Virus record (IMG/VR): IMGVR_UViG_3300024999_000073
Coordinates: 1 to 64,000 of that record
Reading direction: 5' to 3' (one strand)
Length of the DNA stretch: 64,000 nt
Source: a virus
Part shown: positions 34,446 through 42,905 of the stretch, piece after piece
Numbering within the stretch: position 1 is the first letter of the stretch
How the letters are laid out: each line of letters opens with the position of its first letter
Made by a program: the position numbers and the translations under genes
The notes under the pieces: model-generated
Database searches by the model: none
Seen by the model: only the letters and a program-made list of their open reading frames with translations
Told to the model about the DNA's origin: nothing

Positions 34446-35219
34446 ATGGAAGTCCAGGTAGGAAGTCCTAATATAGGCATAGCGTGGCCGAAACAAGACT
34501 ACGCCGTCTACCGGCTTAGCGACGCCGATATTGTCGCCGACGAAGACCAGGCGGTCTTGATAGCGTTGCGAGACTCGATGACCGCGTGTGCGTTTGGGAT
34601 AGGGGACATCGTCACCAAAACCGTGATTGCCAACGCTAGCAAGGGCTACCAGGTGACGTCAGACCGCATATTTAGAGCGATAGCCAGGTTTTGTGGGCGG
34701 TCGGCCAGGACAGTTCGCTACTATTTCGAGACCGCCAGTTTCTTTGGGCCGGAGACGCGGGAGGAATTCGGGATACTTAGTTTCTCTCATTTCGTCTTTG
34801 CCAGGTCTTGCGGCGACAAATGGCGCGAAGTATTGGAGTACGCGGCCATAAATCCAGGCGCGACCGTAGGCGAGCTTATAGTCTTGTTCCAAGACGAAGC
34901 CCCAGTAGATACAGAGGCAAATAACGAAATGCGTGAACGTTCGCAGATTTACACAGGGGAGGCGGAGGATCTGGGAGAAGCCGACGCCGAAGAAATGTGT
35001 GAACGTTCGCAGGATTACATAAGGCAGCATGAGGCATACGGGATGATCGTCGAGCTTGGGGAAGTGAAGGAGAGTTTGACGGCATTAGCCAGGATAGTAG
35101 GTGGAGTCGCAGACCGGGAATTGCAACACCGGGCAGAGCGAGCGATAAAAGAACTGGACAGAGTATTGGGGGAATTGGTCAGAATAGCTGAGCGGAAGAT
35201 GACCGTAGAAACAGGATAG
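34446..35219 (+). CDS. DNA-binding HTH protein, ParB/replication-like
   Basis: 257 aa from ATG 34446 (GGAGG 9 nt upstream). Residues ~65-115 contain an HTH followed by a characteristic stretch (FCGRSARTVRYYFETASFF, then LSFSHFVFARSCG). A C-terminal coiled coil follows (LQHRAERAIKELDRVLGEL). Between them lie two copies of the dispersed element, read as ERSQ, with ~22 bp of surrounding direct repeat. It ends the + operon before a terminator. It is a plausible regulator or partition-type protein; no family is certain. Confidence 0.55.
   Translation: MEVQVGSPNIGIAWPKQDYAVYRLSDADIVADEDQAVLIALRDSMTACAFGIGDIVTKTVIANASKGYQVTSDRIFRAIARFCGRSARTVRYYFETASFFGPETREEFGILSFSHFVFARSCGDKWREVLEYAAINPGATVGELIVLFQDEAPVDTEANNEMRERSQIYTGEAEDLGEADAEEMCERSQDYIRQHEAYGMIVELGEVKESLTALARIVGGVADRELQHRAERAIKELDRVLGELVRIAERKMTVETG
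34933..34945 (+). repeat. Dispersed 13-bp element, copy 6 (GTGAACGTTCGCA)
   Basis: In the HTH gene, read R-E-R-S-Q; perfect GAACGTTC centre. Confidence 0.85.
34999..35011 (+). repeat. Dispersed 13-bp element, copy 7 (GTGAACGTTCGCA)
   Basis: 66 bp after copy 6, same phase (C-E-R-S-Q), within a longer direct repeat GAAATG(C/T)GTGAACGTTCGCAG. Confidence 0.85.
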
Positions 35220-35264
35220 AACGTGGTATAATTTTCGAGCCTCTTATGATCCCCTCACGGGGAA

Positions 35265-35298
35265 ATAGTCGGACGTTCCGCACGTCCGACTATCGTTT
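35265..35298 (+). terminator. Terminator after the HTH gene
   Basis: 12-bp perfect stem ATAGTCGGACGT/ACGTCCGACTAT (35265-35276/35282-35293) with loop TCCGC, followed by CGTTTTA. Confidence 0.7.
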
Positions 35299-35441
35299 TA
35301 GGGGTATTTGAAGCCACTGGGAGAGATTGAGGCAACGATACAAAGGATACCGTGGTACATACATGTTAAATGAAGGAACCAAGCATCAAAACCCGCCTGG
35401 CTTAGCACATTTGTTCTAAGAATGGCCTTCATAGAGACTAA

Positions 35442-35470
35442 AAAAGCCCGCGTGGTTAGCGCGGGCTTTT
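35442..35470. terminator. Bidirectional terminator
   Basis: 11-bp stem AAAAGCCCGCG/CGCGGGCTTTT with 7-nt loop, T-runs on both strands, between converging operons. Confidence 0.85.
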
Positions 35471-35487
35471 GGTCTTATTCAATTATT

Positions 35488-35907
35488 CTACCCCCAGCTT
35501 GCGTCTTCCCAATCTGGAAGAGCGTGTACTATCTTTGCACTCAAGTCGTTACAGAACTTGCCAAGTTCTTTGAACAACTTCGTCTTTGGAACGATGCCTT
35601 CTGCACACTGATACTGCAGGCATTCCGCAGACTTGAGGACTTTGATCAAAGAGTCGCATGGTGTGATGAGATATACGTAGTCTAGAGGGCGGAATTTCGG
35701 AGCTTCGCCGACTCCATAGCGCTGCTCGATGGCGGCGACGTTCATTGCAAACAGAGCCTTACCAAGCGCCTCGGCTTCTTTCTGGGTTTCGACGCCGAAA
35801 TGACCAGGGGAATGGCTATAGTAGGGCGTCATGTGCTGGCCCTTGCTAGACAGCAAGAATGCCAGGATACGATTGATAGTTACATCTTCGACTATAGAAG
35901 CACTCAT
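35488..35907 (-). CDS. Unknown early protein
   Basis: 139 aa from ATG 35907 with GGAG 9 nt upstream; overlaps the preceding tiny gene by 4 nt (ATGA). N-terminal helix (VEDVTINRILAFLLSSKG), central FRPLDYVYLITPCDSLIKVL and three to four cysteines. Last gene of the minus operon before the terminator. No family recognised. Confidence 0.55.
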   Translation of the reverse strand: MSASIVEDVTINRILAFLLSSKGQHMTPYYSHSPGHFGVETQKEAEALGKALFAMNVAAIEQRYGVGEAPKFRPLDYVYLITPCDSLIKVLKSAECLQYQCAEGIVPKTKLFKELGKFCNDLSAKIVHALPDWEDASWG

Positions 35908-36020
35908 TTTCGTTTTCTCCATTTCTCGATAACGGTTGCAACAGTCATCATGCCAATGATGATGAGCAGGGCCACGCCCTGCATTGTATTATTGAACATA
36001 GCTACGTTAACGTTATTCAT
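35904..36020 (-). CDS. 38-aa single-pass membrane protein
   Basis: Starts MNNVNVAMFNNTMQGVALLI with RBS GGAGAATATTGAC; the longer in-frame ORF upstream overlaps the next gene. One helix (GVALLIIIGMMTVATVI) and a basic tail (EKWRKRK). Overlaps its downstream gene by ATGA. Function unknown. Confidence 0.55.
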   Translation of the reverse strand: MNNVNVAMFNNTMQGVALLIIIGMMTVATVIEKWRKRK

Positions 36021-36021
36021 G

Positions 36022-36303
36022 TCAATATTCTCCAGGTAAAAGCAGAGTTGTTGCACTATGGTCGGCCTCGGTGATGATCCACAACTTGCCATTGTGGGTG
36101 TCATAGGCGCTGAGAATGCGCAGAAAGCCGCACTCATAGGCGAGGTCATTCTCCATCTTGTCCATCGGAGTCATATCCCCCCAATCACAGGAGGCGTGAC
36201 GCTGGAGATAGTCCCCCAGCTCAACTCCCAGCGCGAAAGCGCCGGGAGTCGCAACGATCTGGCCTAGCTCGAAATTAGTGACGATAGTAGGTATAGTGTT
36301 CAT
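36022..36303 (-). CDS. Conserved plasmid/phage accessory protein
   Basis: 93 aa. The pattern LGQIVATPGAFALGVELGDYL, CDWGDMTPMDKMENDLAYECGF, RILSAYDTHNGKLWIITEAD, ATTLLLPGEY matches a small protein family I know from many plasmids and integrative elements. Its role there is undetermined. Position 4 nt after the next upstream gene suggests one transcript. Confidence 0.65.
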   Translation of the reverse strand: MNTIPTIVTNFELGQIVATPGAFALGVELGDYLQRHASCDWGDMTPMDKMENDLAYECGFLRILSAYDTHNGKLWIITEADHSATTLLLPGEY

Positions 36304-36307
36304 GGCA

Positions 36308-36904
36308 TTACTCCATCAACCGGGCCACAGCCACTTCTGCGTAGTCTTTCTTGAGATGCCAGGCCAGGTTTTCCTGTGCATCATCCATGAGACCGCTTTT
36401 CTGGTTATCGCTCCCGTAGTAACCCCAGCAGGAGTCCACAGACTCGCCGTTCTTATCCAGCAAGTCGTAACCGAACACATATCCGTTGACGTAATTCCCA
36501 TAGACCGCGACATCAGCCTCCAGGCAGCCGATGGCACGTCTGCGTGTTTTTGCGCTGATGATCTTGCAACTGTACTCCTTCAAGACTTCTTCGCGTTCCA
36601 CGAAAATCACACCGACTTGCCCGCTGTCCCACGGATCCCTAAAGCCTGTTGTATTCAGAGCAATGCCAGAATGCTCGTACATATACACAGGCAGCCATAT
36701 AGCGCCAGTGTCTTTGATATGCTCCATCACTTTATCTGCATTGCGAAAGTGGTGCTTATCCCCCAAGTCATAGCGGCTATGGAAACAGACCAGAGTACCC
36801 AGGTTATCCCACTCCTCGCGTGGGTTGACCGGATTATCGTCCGTGTACACCTTGAGAATGTAACCGGACCCCATTTCAATCGTTTCGACCAAATTCTCGT
36901 CCAT
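36308..36904 (-). CDS. Conserved phage protein of unknown function
   Basis: 198 aa, leader AAGGAGTCTGAA before ATG and the dispersed element 19 nt upstream. Signature NPREEWDNLGTLVCFHSRYD, LGDKHHF, VYMYEHSGIALNTTGF, PWDSGQVGVIFV, VDSCWGYYG occurs in a widespread set of phage and archaeal-virus proteins as far as I recall, without known function. Confidence 0.65.
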   Translation of the reverse strand: MDENLVETIEMGSGYILKVYTDDNPVNPREEWDNLGTLVCFHSRYDLGDKHHFRNADKVMEHIKDTGAIWLPVYMYEHSGIALNTTGFRDPWDSGQVGVIFVEREEVLKEYSCKIISAKTRRRAIGCLEADVAVYGNYVNGYVFGYDLLDKNGESVDSCWGYYGSDNQKSGLMDDAQENLAWHLKKDYAEVAVARLME

Positions 36905-36923
36905 TTCAGACTCCTTATTATCT

Positions 36924-36936
36924 TGCGAATATTCAC
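36924..36936 (-). repeat. Dispersed 13-bp element, copy 8 (GTGAATATTCGCA)
   Basis: Minus orientation, 19 nt before the 36904 start, directly ahead of AAGGAG; CC precedes and AGATAA follows. Confidence 0.8.
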
Positions 36937-36940
36937 GGAT

Positions 36941-37144
36941 TTAGTGCTGGCAGGGCACTATGGGAAGCAGTCGACCAGGAAAATACTTGGAGACTGCATC
37001 TTGGACTTCAGATGTACGCTGGCTTGCTTTGACGCTCATCCACTTTAGGCCCTGCTCAGACCAGTCTTGAAGTTCGTAAAGAGGCATTTCTCCATGCTCT
37101 TTGTGTACGACGATGCGTGCTTTCCGTTCTGGTTTTGGGTTCAT
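36941..37144 (-). CDS. Unknown small basic protein
   Basis: 67 aa, leader AAAGGAGTCTCT. Basic N-terminus (NPKPERKARIVVHKEHGE); the middle (YELQDWSEQGLKWMSVKAS) looks like a small beta fold. Its start overlaps the stop of the upstream gene by 4 nt. Confidence 0.5.
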   Translation of the reverse strand: MNPKPERKARIVVHKEHGEMPLYELQDWSEQGLKWMSVKASQRTSEVQDAVSKYFPGRLLPIVPCQH

Positions 37145-37413
37145 AGAGACTCCTTTCTTTCAAACTCGTATTCAATGACCAAAATCGTATCTTTGCGTGG
37201 GTACATCATGGTGCTGCCGCCAAAGCTACACTCGTATGAGACGTAGAAATAACGGAATCGTGGAGTCGTATCATTACTTTCGTAAATGATACTTCCGACG
37301 ACATCCACGTTTCTGTCTGAGAATAGTTTCAGAAGCTCGTCATTTGTAGCCACATGGTCAAACTCATAAAGAGTCCAACCTGATGGGTTTCCCAACAACA
37401 CTCTGCTAAACAT
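37141..37413 (-). CDS. Unknown small protein
   Basis: 90 aa from ATG 37413 preceded by AAAGGAGTCTT; a longer in-frame start would overlap the VWA gene's end. Beta-rich (VDVVGSIIYESNDTTPRFRY, DTILVIEYEFE). No family recognised. Confidence 0.5.
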   Translation of the reverse strand: MFSRVLLGNPSGWTLYEFDHVATNDELLKLFSDRNVDVVGSIIYESNDTTPRFRYFYVSYECSFGGSTMMYPRKDTILVIEYEFERKESL

Positions 37414-37424
37414 AAGACTCCTTT

Positions 37425-38948
37425 CTACTTCCAACCTGAGAATGCGTGTTCGGCTATCATTCGAGAGAGTTGAGCGGTCAGCTCAGCCGGGTTAGTGATA
37501 CCGGAGTCGAAGGCGATAAAGGCATCAGCGAGAGACTGCATACGCTCATTGTTATAGCGCCCCAATTGCACGTACATAAGGCGCGCGCCTGACTCCTTCT
37601 TGGTTTTCTCGAAGGCATCCATAACCTGAGGCGACGGGTTACAGATACCATCACTAATCATCATAATGTCGATAGCCTTATCTCCATGTGACCATTCTTT
37701 GATCCTGGCAATGGCATGAGTGAGGACAGCGTCAAAGTTAGTGCCGCCGCCCCTGGAGTAACTCGCCCACTTGCAATGGGCTTTCCAGTCATCCTTGTCC
37801 GTAACGTGGTGATCGTCATCGACATCGGACTCAAAGGTATAGAGTTCATAACTCCTATCCTTCAAGTCTTCCATCGTAGCCTTAGCGACGCCCATGGCCA
37901 CGCCCTTAGCCGCAACCGCATTACTGCCCTGGCCCCATCCCATGCTACCGGAGTCGTCGACGTAAGCAGCGAAGTTACCGCCTATCACGCTTGACTCCAG
38001 GGGTTGCCAGCCTGGTAGACCGTCGCTCGCGAACCTCTGGATTCTCTTGGCGCGTACAGCCACGTGAACAGATGGGTGCATGAGCGCGATTTCGTGAGGA
38101 AAGATATGAGACACATCCTTTGTATTCTCCACCTTGGCGGCGGGTCCGAACTTACTGCGCTTGCAGTCCCGTATCGTCTGTTTTGCAATCCCCTTAGCGC
38201 GCCCTAACTGTAGAGCCAGCATAGAGAAATCGCTATCATTTGCCATCTCCAGAATTTCGGAGATGTCGTCAAGCTCTGTGGTAAGGCCGGGGTCGATCCC
38301 CCAGCCGCGCATAAACGCATTGACCTTATTTGCAGCTTGCCCTGCTTCATAAACAGCAGAGGCAACTACCTGGCCTTTGACCGGATCCTGCCTAATCTTC
38401 TCAATACCTTCGACAGCTTCCCTGGCGACTTCAGTGGCCATTTGACGGATTTGTTCGGCGTTCTCGAACTTCTGAGTAGCGGCATTACTCACCATTTCCT
38501 GACCGAGTTGATCCTCAGGCGCACTCTGTAGAGTCTCAGCGGCCTCCTGTTCCTCTTTCTTAGCGCGCTTTTCCAAGTCATCAGCCTGTCGCTGGCGATT
38601 TAGCGCATTCTGGATAGAGTCGTCGGTTCTCAGCGACTCCCAGAGCAGAGACGAAGCGGCTAAACTGGCCGGGATATTCCCTGCTGTGGACTGGACTGAC
38701 TCCTTGAAGTCCTTATCGCAAAGAGTCCAATCCATAATAGCCTGGTTGACCTTGCGTTCAGGAGGCGCGTCGTCGATAACCTGAGCGCCGGACTTATAGA
38801 GGCCCAGGAAAGAGTCGCTGAGAAGATCATGTTCGCCGTCGTTGGACGGTGCAGAGTCTACCGTAGTCTGGAGAACACGGGTGATAGCTTTCTCACCCGT
38901 GCTCACCCTGACCGTATTGATCTTAGCTTTGAGAGGTATTTTTTGCAT
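37425..38948 (-). CDS. VWA-domain protein (CobT-like) paired with MoxR ATPase
   Basis: 507 aa, RBS TAGGAGG. N-terminal ~290 residues are helical and charged (coiled-coil-like around KRAKKEEQEAAETLQ). The C-terminal VWA domain has a complete metal site: DDSGSMGWGQ (DxSxS, ~residue 330), GGGTNFDAVL (T) and MISDGICNPS (D). With the next gene upstream it forms a MoxR/VWA pair similar in plan to CobS/CobT, in which the AAA+ ring remodels a target presented through the VWA. The phage role is unknown. Confidence 0.8.
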   Translation of the reverse strand: MQKIPLKAKINTVRVSTGEKAITRVLQTTVDSAPSNDGEHDLLSDSFLGLYKSGAQVIDDAPPERKVNQAIMDWTLCDKDFKESVQSTAGNIPASLAASSLLWESLRTDDSIQNALNRQRQADDLEKRAKKEEQEAAETLQSAPEDQLGQEMVSNAATQKFENAEQIRQMATEVAREAVEGIEKIRQDPVKGQVVASAVYEAGQAANKVNAFMRGWGIDPGLTTELDDISEILEMANDSDFSMLALQLGRAKGIAKQTIRDCKRSKFGPAAKVENTKDVSHIFPHEIALMHPSVHVAVRAKRIQRFASDGLPGWQPLESSVIGGNFAAYVDDSGSMGWGQGSNAVAAKGVAMGVAKATMEDLKDRSYELYTFESDVDDDHHVTDKDDWKAHCKWASYSRGGGTNFDAVLTHAIARIKEWSHGDKAIDIMMISDGICNPSPQVMDAFEKTKKESGARLMYVQLGRYNNERMQSLADAFIAFDSGITNPAELTAQLSRMIAEHAFSGWK

Positions 38949-38957
38949 GGCAACCTC

Positions 38958-40130
38958 CTAGAACGGCGGCGGCTCGTCATCGTGTTGAGGCTGAGGGCCG
39001 CGCACGAACTCAGACAGAGACCGCAAAAGCGCGTTATGAGCTTCGAGATAACGCTCATCTTTATCATCGCCGCCGACCAAAGCCAGGATATTAGGAACTT
39101 CTTGGTTCAAGACCTTACCAAGCTCAATCGAAGCCAGGCGGCGGTCAGTTATAGAGGCGGCCAGTTGTTTCATCTTAGCGTAAGCATACTTCATTGCAGT
39201 CTCGATAGCAGCGGTAACGGGGTCGAGCAGAGAAGCGCCGACCAACTCCGCCCAATCGCGAGCTTCTTCCGGAGTCTTTGTGGCCCAGGCGTATTTAATC
39301 ATATCCATGGCTTCAGGACTGACCCGATTGAAGTCCTCGGCGTCCTGATAGAACGCAGACAGTCTATAGAGCATCCAGTTCCAGATCGTCATACGGCGAG
39401 GGTTAGGATGTCCAAAAGCGCGGACAATCTTACCGTCAGAACCCTTGAGTCCCTCGCAGGCGGTGTTAGCTATGTCTCTACCAGCCTCCGAGACGCATTT
39501 TACGGCATTAGGTCCCGGATTGAAGTGGCGCACCCTATAAATCACGGCGGCGTCTGGAACTCCATCGACGACCATTTCAGAGTTCATGGCAGCGAGGGCG
39601 TTTACGCCTACTGCGATAGGATCGAGTTTGACGTCAGGAACGTGGTAGTAGAGACCGATACGATCCAGCAGCGCCTCAGTTCTTGCGCTATCGGGTAAAG
39701 AGTTGGCTGTGCATATAGTCGAGGGAACATCTTGAAGTGGTATATCGAGTCTATCCATAACATCCATGAGAATGTCATAGACAGCATCAGAAGGGCGACC
39801 GAATTCATCTGCGATATAAGCGCCAATGCTCTTTTGATATGGAGTACCGGCGACGATCATATTCCACTCACTCTTAGTCGTGAAAGCTGGCACATCCAGA
39901 TAGCCCGTCATTTTTTCTGTGGGCGTAGTTGGGTTGAACCTGGTCATGACATAATTGTCGCCGAAGGCAGCTTTAGTGACTGCTCTTGCCATGCGAGTTT
40001 TACCCAGGCCAGGTCCACCAACCATGACGACATGCACGCCAGCCAAGAAACCGGCGATGCAGACCTGTTTCATTTCCTCGGCATATGCGCCGACGAAATG
40101 ACCGAAACCGTTATTACTTGGTGTGTTCAT
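38958..40130 (-). CDS. MoxR/CobS-like AAA+ ATPase
   Basis: 390 aa, leader AAAGGAGTCTATCA. Walker A GGPGLGKTRMARAV (~residue 38-51), MoxR signature FNPTTPTEKMTGYLDVP, Walker B AYIADEFGRPSD (~105), sensor 1 STICTANSLPD and arginine-finger region SARTEALLDRIGLYY. C-terminal lid helices (PNPRRMTIWNWMLYRL). MoxR ATPases act as chaperones with VWA partners; the next gene downstream, 9 nt away, is one. Confidence 0.85.
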   Translation of the reverse strand: MNTPSNNGFGHFVGAYAEEMKQVCIAGFLAGVHVVMVGGPGLGKTRMARAVTKAAFGDNYVMTRFNPTTPTEKMTGYLDVPAFTTKSEWNMIVAGTPYQKSIGAYIADEFGRPSDAVYDILMDVMDRLDIPLQDVPSTICTANSLPDSARTEALLDRIGLYYHVPDVKLDPIAVGVNALAAMNSEMVVDGVPDAAVIYRVRHFNPGPNAVKCVSEAGRDIANTACEGLKGSDGKIVRAFGHPNPRRMTIWNWMLYRLSAFYQDAEDFNRVSPEAMDMIKYAWATKTPEEARDWAELVGASLLDPVTAAIETAMKYAYAKMKQLAASITDRRLASIELGKVLNQEVPNILALVGGDDKDERYLEAHNALLRSLSEFVRGPQPQHDDEPPPF

Positions 40131-40142
40131 TGATAGACTCCT

Positions 40143-40667
40143 TTAGTTGAGCTTGTCTTTATCTTCTTCGCGCCGAACGACGTCATTGGCGTGTTTGAGA
40201 GTATTGGCGAGGTTGAGAATCTTGTCCTTGTTCTCGACGAAAAACTGCATTCCACCAACCATTTCCTCGACAAGGAGGCGTCGGGCTTCGTCTTCGTCTT
40301 TGATGCCTTCTTCCCGCATAAAGCGGGCGACATCTTCGTCTGCTCTACGTTGTTCGGCCTCTACGATTCTTTTTCCCTCTTTGCCGAAAACATTCGCGAA
40401 CATCTGGTCGCGTTTCTTGATGGGGATGCCATTGAGATTATCATCGTACCAGACAATGGAAAACGCAGATTCTATCAAATCAGCCTGCACAGCCGCAGCC
40501 GCGGGTCTGTGCGCGTACTCAGGCGAGGCGTCGAACCATGCTTTCAGTTCGACGAGCATTTTGCGGTGGGCATTTTCAATGCCGACCTCGGCGATAGCCT
40601 CGCGATAATTATCTTTGGAGGCGACTGCCGATGGATAGCCATTGACGATCTTCACGATCTTGTTCAT
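40143..40667 (-). CDS. Unknown helical protein upstream of the MoxR gene
   Basis: 174 aa from ATG 40667; its leader AAAGGAGTCTATCAATGAAC is the same as that of the MoxR gene. Highly charged and helical (KRDQMFANVFGKEGKRIVEA, EEGIKDEDEARRLLVEEM). No family recognised; operon position suggests it works with the ATPase/VWA pair. Confidence 0.55.
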   Translation of the reverse strand: MNKIVKIVNGYPSAVASKDNYREAIAEVGIENAHRKMLVELKAWFDASPEYAHRPAAAAVQADLIESAFSIVWYDDNLNGIPIKKRDQMFANVFGKEGKRIVEAEQRRADEDVARFMREEGIKDEDEARRLLVEEMVGGMQFFVENKDKILNLANTLKHANDVVRREEDKDKLN

Positions 40668-40683
40668 TGATAGACTCCTTTCT

Positions 40684-40890
40684 TTATCCAATATCAGCCA
40701 ATTGTTGCAGGCGTTCTTCTATCCAACGTCTGCGCAGTGGCAGAACATTATCTCGCGTCAAAGCCGCGAGTTCATTAGTCAGGAAGAACTTTTCCGAGAC
40801 CAGGGACATGTGCAGTAATTCCATGTATGCGGACTGGTATTTTTCTGCAAAGTCCGACCATTGTTGTGGGGTGACATAGTGAACTTGCAT
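40684..40890 (-). CDS. Unknown small helical protein
   Basis: 68 aa, leader AAAGGAGTCTGAT. Helical throughout (PQQWSDFAEKYQSAYMELL, LPLRRRWIEERLQQLADI). Unknown. Confidence 0.5.
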   Translation of the reverse strand: MQVHYVTPQQWSDFAEKYQSAYMELLHMSLVSEKFFLTNELAALTRDNVLPLRRRWIEERLQQLADIG

Positions 40891-40891
40891 A

Positions 40892-41833
40892 TCAGACTCC
40901 TTTACTTCTGCAATATTGCAGCCACATAGCCGCCACCTTTGGCGTCTCTATCGAGGCTGCATCTAAGAGGTCAACGCGATCGCGTTTCTCCATAAAGCTG
41001 ATTTCAGTCGGCTCCACGTTATTAGCGTAGAGATCGACGCATACGCGCATTCTTGCCTCCCTCAGGGCGTCGGCTGATAGATACGTTCTACTTGCAAAGA
41101 CCGCATCGAGAATAGCGCAGGCAGTCTTACGGCGCATATTCTTGAGGACAGCGAGGAAGTCGGGGCTATTCTCGATAGTCCTGACAGTTTCGGCTTCTTT
41201 CATATCGGCGAGCAAAGCCGTAGCAGGTGGTGAGTTCTCGCCGTCGACAGGCACCTCGAACAGACCTGAGGCAAAGCGATTGCGTTTCCAGGCTTCGACG
41301 ACGTCGCCATCTGGCAGAGCCAGGGGCGAAAGTTCACCGGGTCTAGAGCGGATTTTAGGGCAGCCGCAGGACGGGCAAGAGACAACGTGATAAGCCTCTT
41401 CCACTTGAGAGCTAATTGCCTCCTCCAAACAAGTGCAGACCCAGGTTTCCTTAGGGCCAGCGGGTCTACCGCGTCGCCCCAATTTATCCTCAATAGCATC
41501 GTGGATATGTTGATCTTCAGCAGACAGCTTGAACTCTTTAGGTTCGGCGTGATACAATTCTACAGTCTGCGCGCCTTCGCCAAGAGCTATCTGATAGACC
41601 TCATGAGCGAGTTGTTCGGACTTGCACAAAAACACACCTTCCTGAAAGACGACGCGGTCGGTTGAGACCGTATTACGTCCGGCGAGATTGACACGGCGTT
41701 GGAGAGGACTGTCCTCGAAGCTGGTTGAATCCTTACGCCGTTTACCGACGTGAAAGCCAGCGATGCGCTTCACGCGGTTATAGAAAGTCGTGGGCGGCTT
41801 CCTGCCGTCCCATTCTATTAGGACTTGCCACAT
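40892..41833 (-). CDS. Unknown protein with central zinc-ribbon
   Basis: 313 aa, leader GAAGGAGTCTAACT. The middle carries cysteine pairs CTC and CPSCGCPKIRSR (~residues 132-160) that could form a zinc ribbon. The N-terminus is beta-type, the C-terminal ~100 residues helical (RKTACAILDAVFASRTYLSA). Not recognised. Confidence 0.55.
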   Translation of the reverse strand: MWQVLIEWDGRKPPTTFYNRVKRIAGFHVGKRRKDSTSFEDSPLQRRVNLAGRNTVSTDRVVFQEGVFLCKSEQLAHEVYQIALGEGAQTVELYHAEPKEFKLSAEDQHIHDAIEDKLGRRGRPAGPKETWVCTCLEEAISSQVEEAYHVVSCPSCGCPKIRSRPGELSPLALPDGDVVEAWKRNRFASGLFEVPVDGENSPPATALLADMKEAETVRTIENSPDFLAVLKNMRRKTACAILDAVFASRTYLSADALREARMRVCVDLYANNVEPTEISFMEKRDRVDLLDAASIETPKVAAMWLQYCRSKGV

Positions 41834-41835
41834 AG

Positions 41836-42195
41836 TTAGACTCCTTCATCGTTTTTGATACGTTCCAATTCATATTGAGCCGTAGTCTTGAGCGGGATGC
41901 CGCGCGCCTGCAAGCCCAGTTGCCAGGCGTCGACAAAGTCTTGTAGGCTTTTTCCAGACTGTTTAGGCATAGCGGGGGCGAACTTATGAGCGTCGGTACG
42001 TTTAGGTCGGATAGCCACGTAGGTAGCGTCATCGATCAAAACCGTAACCAAAGTATAGAGATAGTCATCGATAACCAGCACGCCGGGGCTGAAATCATGG
42101 GCGTCGACGAATTCGCGCACACGTTCAACGGCGTCGATAGAGGCTATCAAAAAAAGATTGCCATGTTTCTTGAGACCATCCAAGATTTCGCTCAT
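41836..42195 (-). CDS. Unknown small protein
   Basis: 119 aa, overlapping the upstream gene by 4 nt (ATGA). N-terminal alpha/beta pattern (FLIASIDAVERVREFVDAHD, GVLVIDDYLYTLVTVLIDD) followed by a basic helix (QSGKSLQDFVDAWQLGLQ). Unknown. Confidence 0.5.
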   Translation of the reverse strand: MSEILDGLKKHGNLFLIASIDAVERVREFVDAHDFSPGVLVIDDYLYTLVTVLIDDATYVAIRPKRTDAHKFAPAMPKQSGKSLQDFVDAWQLGLQARGIPLKTTAQYELERIKNDEGV

Positions 42196-42425
42196 GGCAT
42201 CTCCGGCATAGAAATCCAGGGGTGTTGATCGTCGTATGTATACGACACAACTTCGAGAGAGATTTTACGACAATTCGGTAGCCACAAACCCGCTATTCTG
42301 TCGAACTGATTGCAGATAGCGATACTTCTATTCGTAAAATCAACAGTTGTTATTGTGATTTCCACAATTTTGACGACACTGCCATCTTTCAGGAAGCAAA
42401 CGGGGTGTTGACTGTAGTCGATCAT
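42192..42425 (-). CDS. Unknown small protein
   Basis: 77 aa, leader AAAGGAGTCTGCT. Beta-rich (VKIVEITITTVDFTNRSIAI) and without family assignment; translationally coupled to its downstream neighbour. Confidence 0.5.
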   Translation of the reverse strand: MIDYSQHPVCFLKDGSVVKIVEITITTVDFTNRSIAICNQFDRIAGLWLPNCRKISLEVVSYTYDDQHPWISMPEMP

Positions 42426-42582
42426 AGCAGACTCCTTTCGTTGAACGTTGATTGAATTGACACCTTGAGTCTATGGCAGATATACGATCTGTCGTAGACG
42501 CCAGGGGGCGAGTCGCGTGTAAAGCGGCTCGCCCATTGCAGTTTACGTCGATTCGCGATTGATCGATTCGTCGTCCTGCGGT

Positions 42583-42639
42583 TCATCCACGTTTCTTCAA
42601 AGCTGACAGCAAGAACAAAATGAACAGCAGGAGTTCCAC
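42583..42639 (-). CDS. 18-aa hydrophobic peptide
   Basis: GTG start with a near-perfect RBS AAAGGAGG 5 nt upstream encodes MELLLFILFLLSALKKRG. A single short membrane helix with a basic end resembles small phage membrane peptides. Too short for family assignment; the ribosome site is the main evidence. Confidence 0.4.
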   Translation of the reverse strand: MELLLFILFLLSALKKRG

Positions 42640-42653
42640 AGTCTACCTCCTTT

Positions 42654-42905
42654 CTATCTTTTCATTAACTCTTCTACATCCTTCGCCAGGGCGACGTAAG
42701 TGCGGCCAAGGCGTTTATGGCCTACTTTTGTAAAGAAGGCTTTATGGAAGGTCAGGATGAGGGTAAAATTTGCGTCTGGATTAGCTTGGATAGCATCTCG
42801 CAGAGCTTGTTCGGCCTTATCGCCATTGCTGTCGAAATCAGCGCTTTCGACCGGGCGGGGCAAAGTAGCGGCCAAAGCTACAAATGTCACTTCGGTATCA
42901 TTCAT
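42654..42905 (-). CDS. Unknown small protein
   Basis: 83 aa, overlapping the upstream gene (ATGA). Alternating strands and helices (EVTFVALAATLPRPV, AEQALRDAIQANPDANFTLI). Unknown. Confidence 0.5.
   Translation of the reverse strand: MNDTEVTFVALAATLPRPVESADFDSNGDKAEQALRDAIQANPDANFTLILTFHKAFFTKVGHKRLGRTYVALAKDVEELMKR

Noticed and set aside
40381-40410. Further copies of the 13-bp element
   Set aside because: AAAACATTCGCGAACAT and other partial matches (26899, 28148, 33949, 42440, 62374) lack one half or the centre and most lie in coding DNA by chance.
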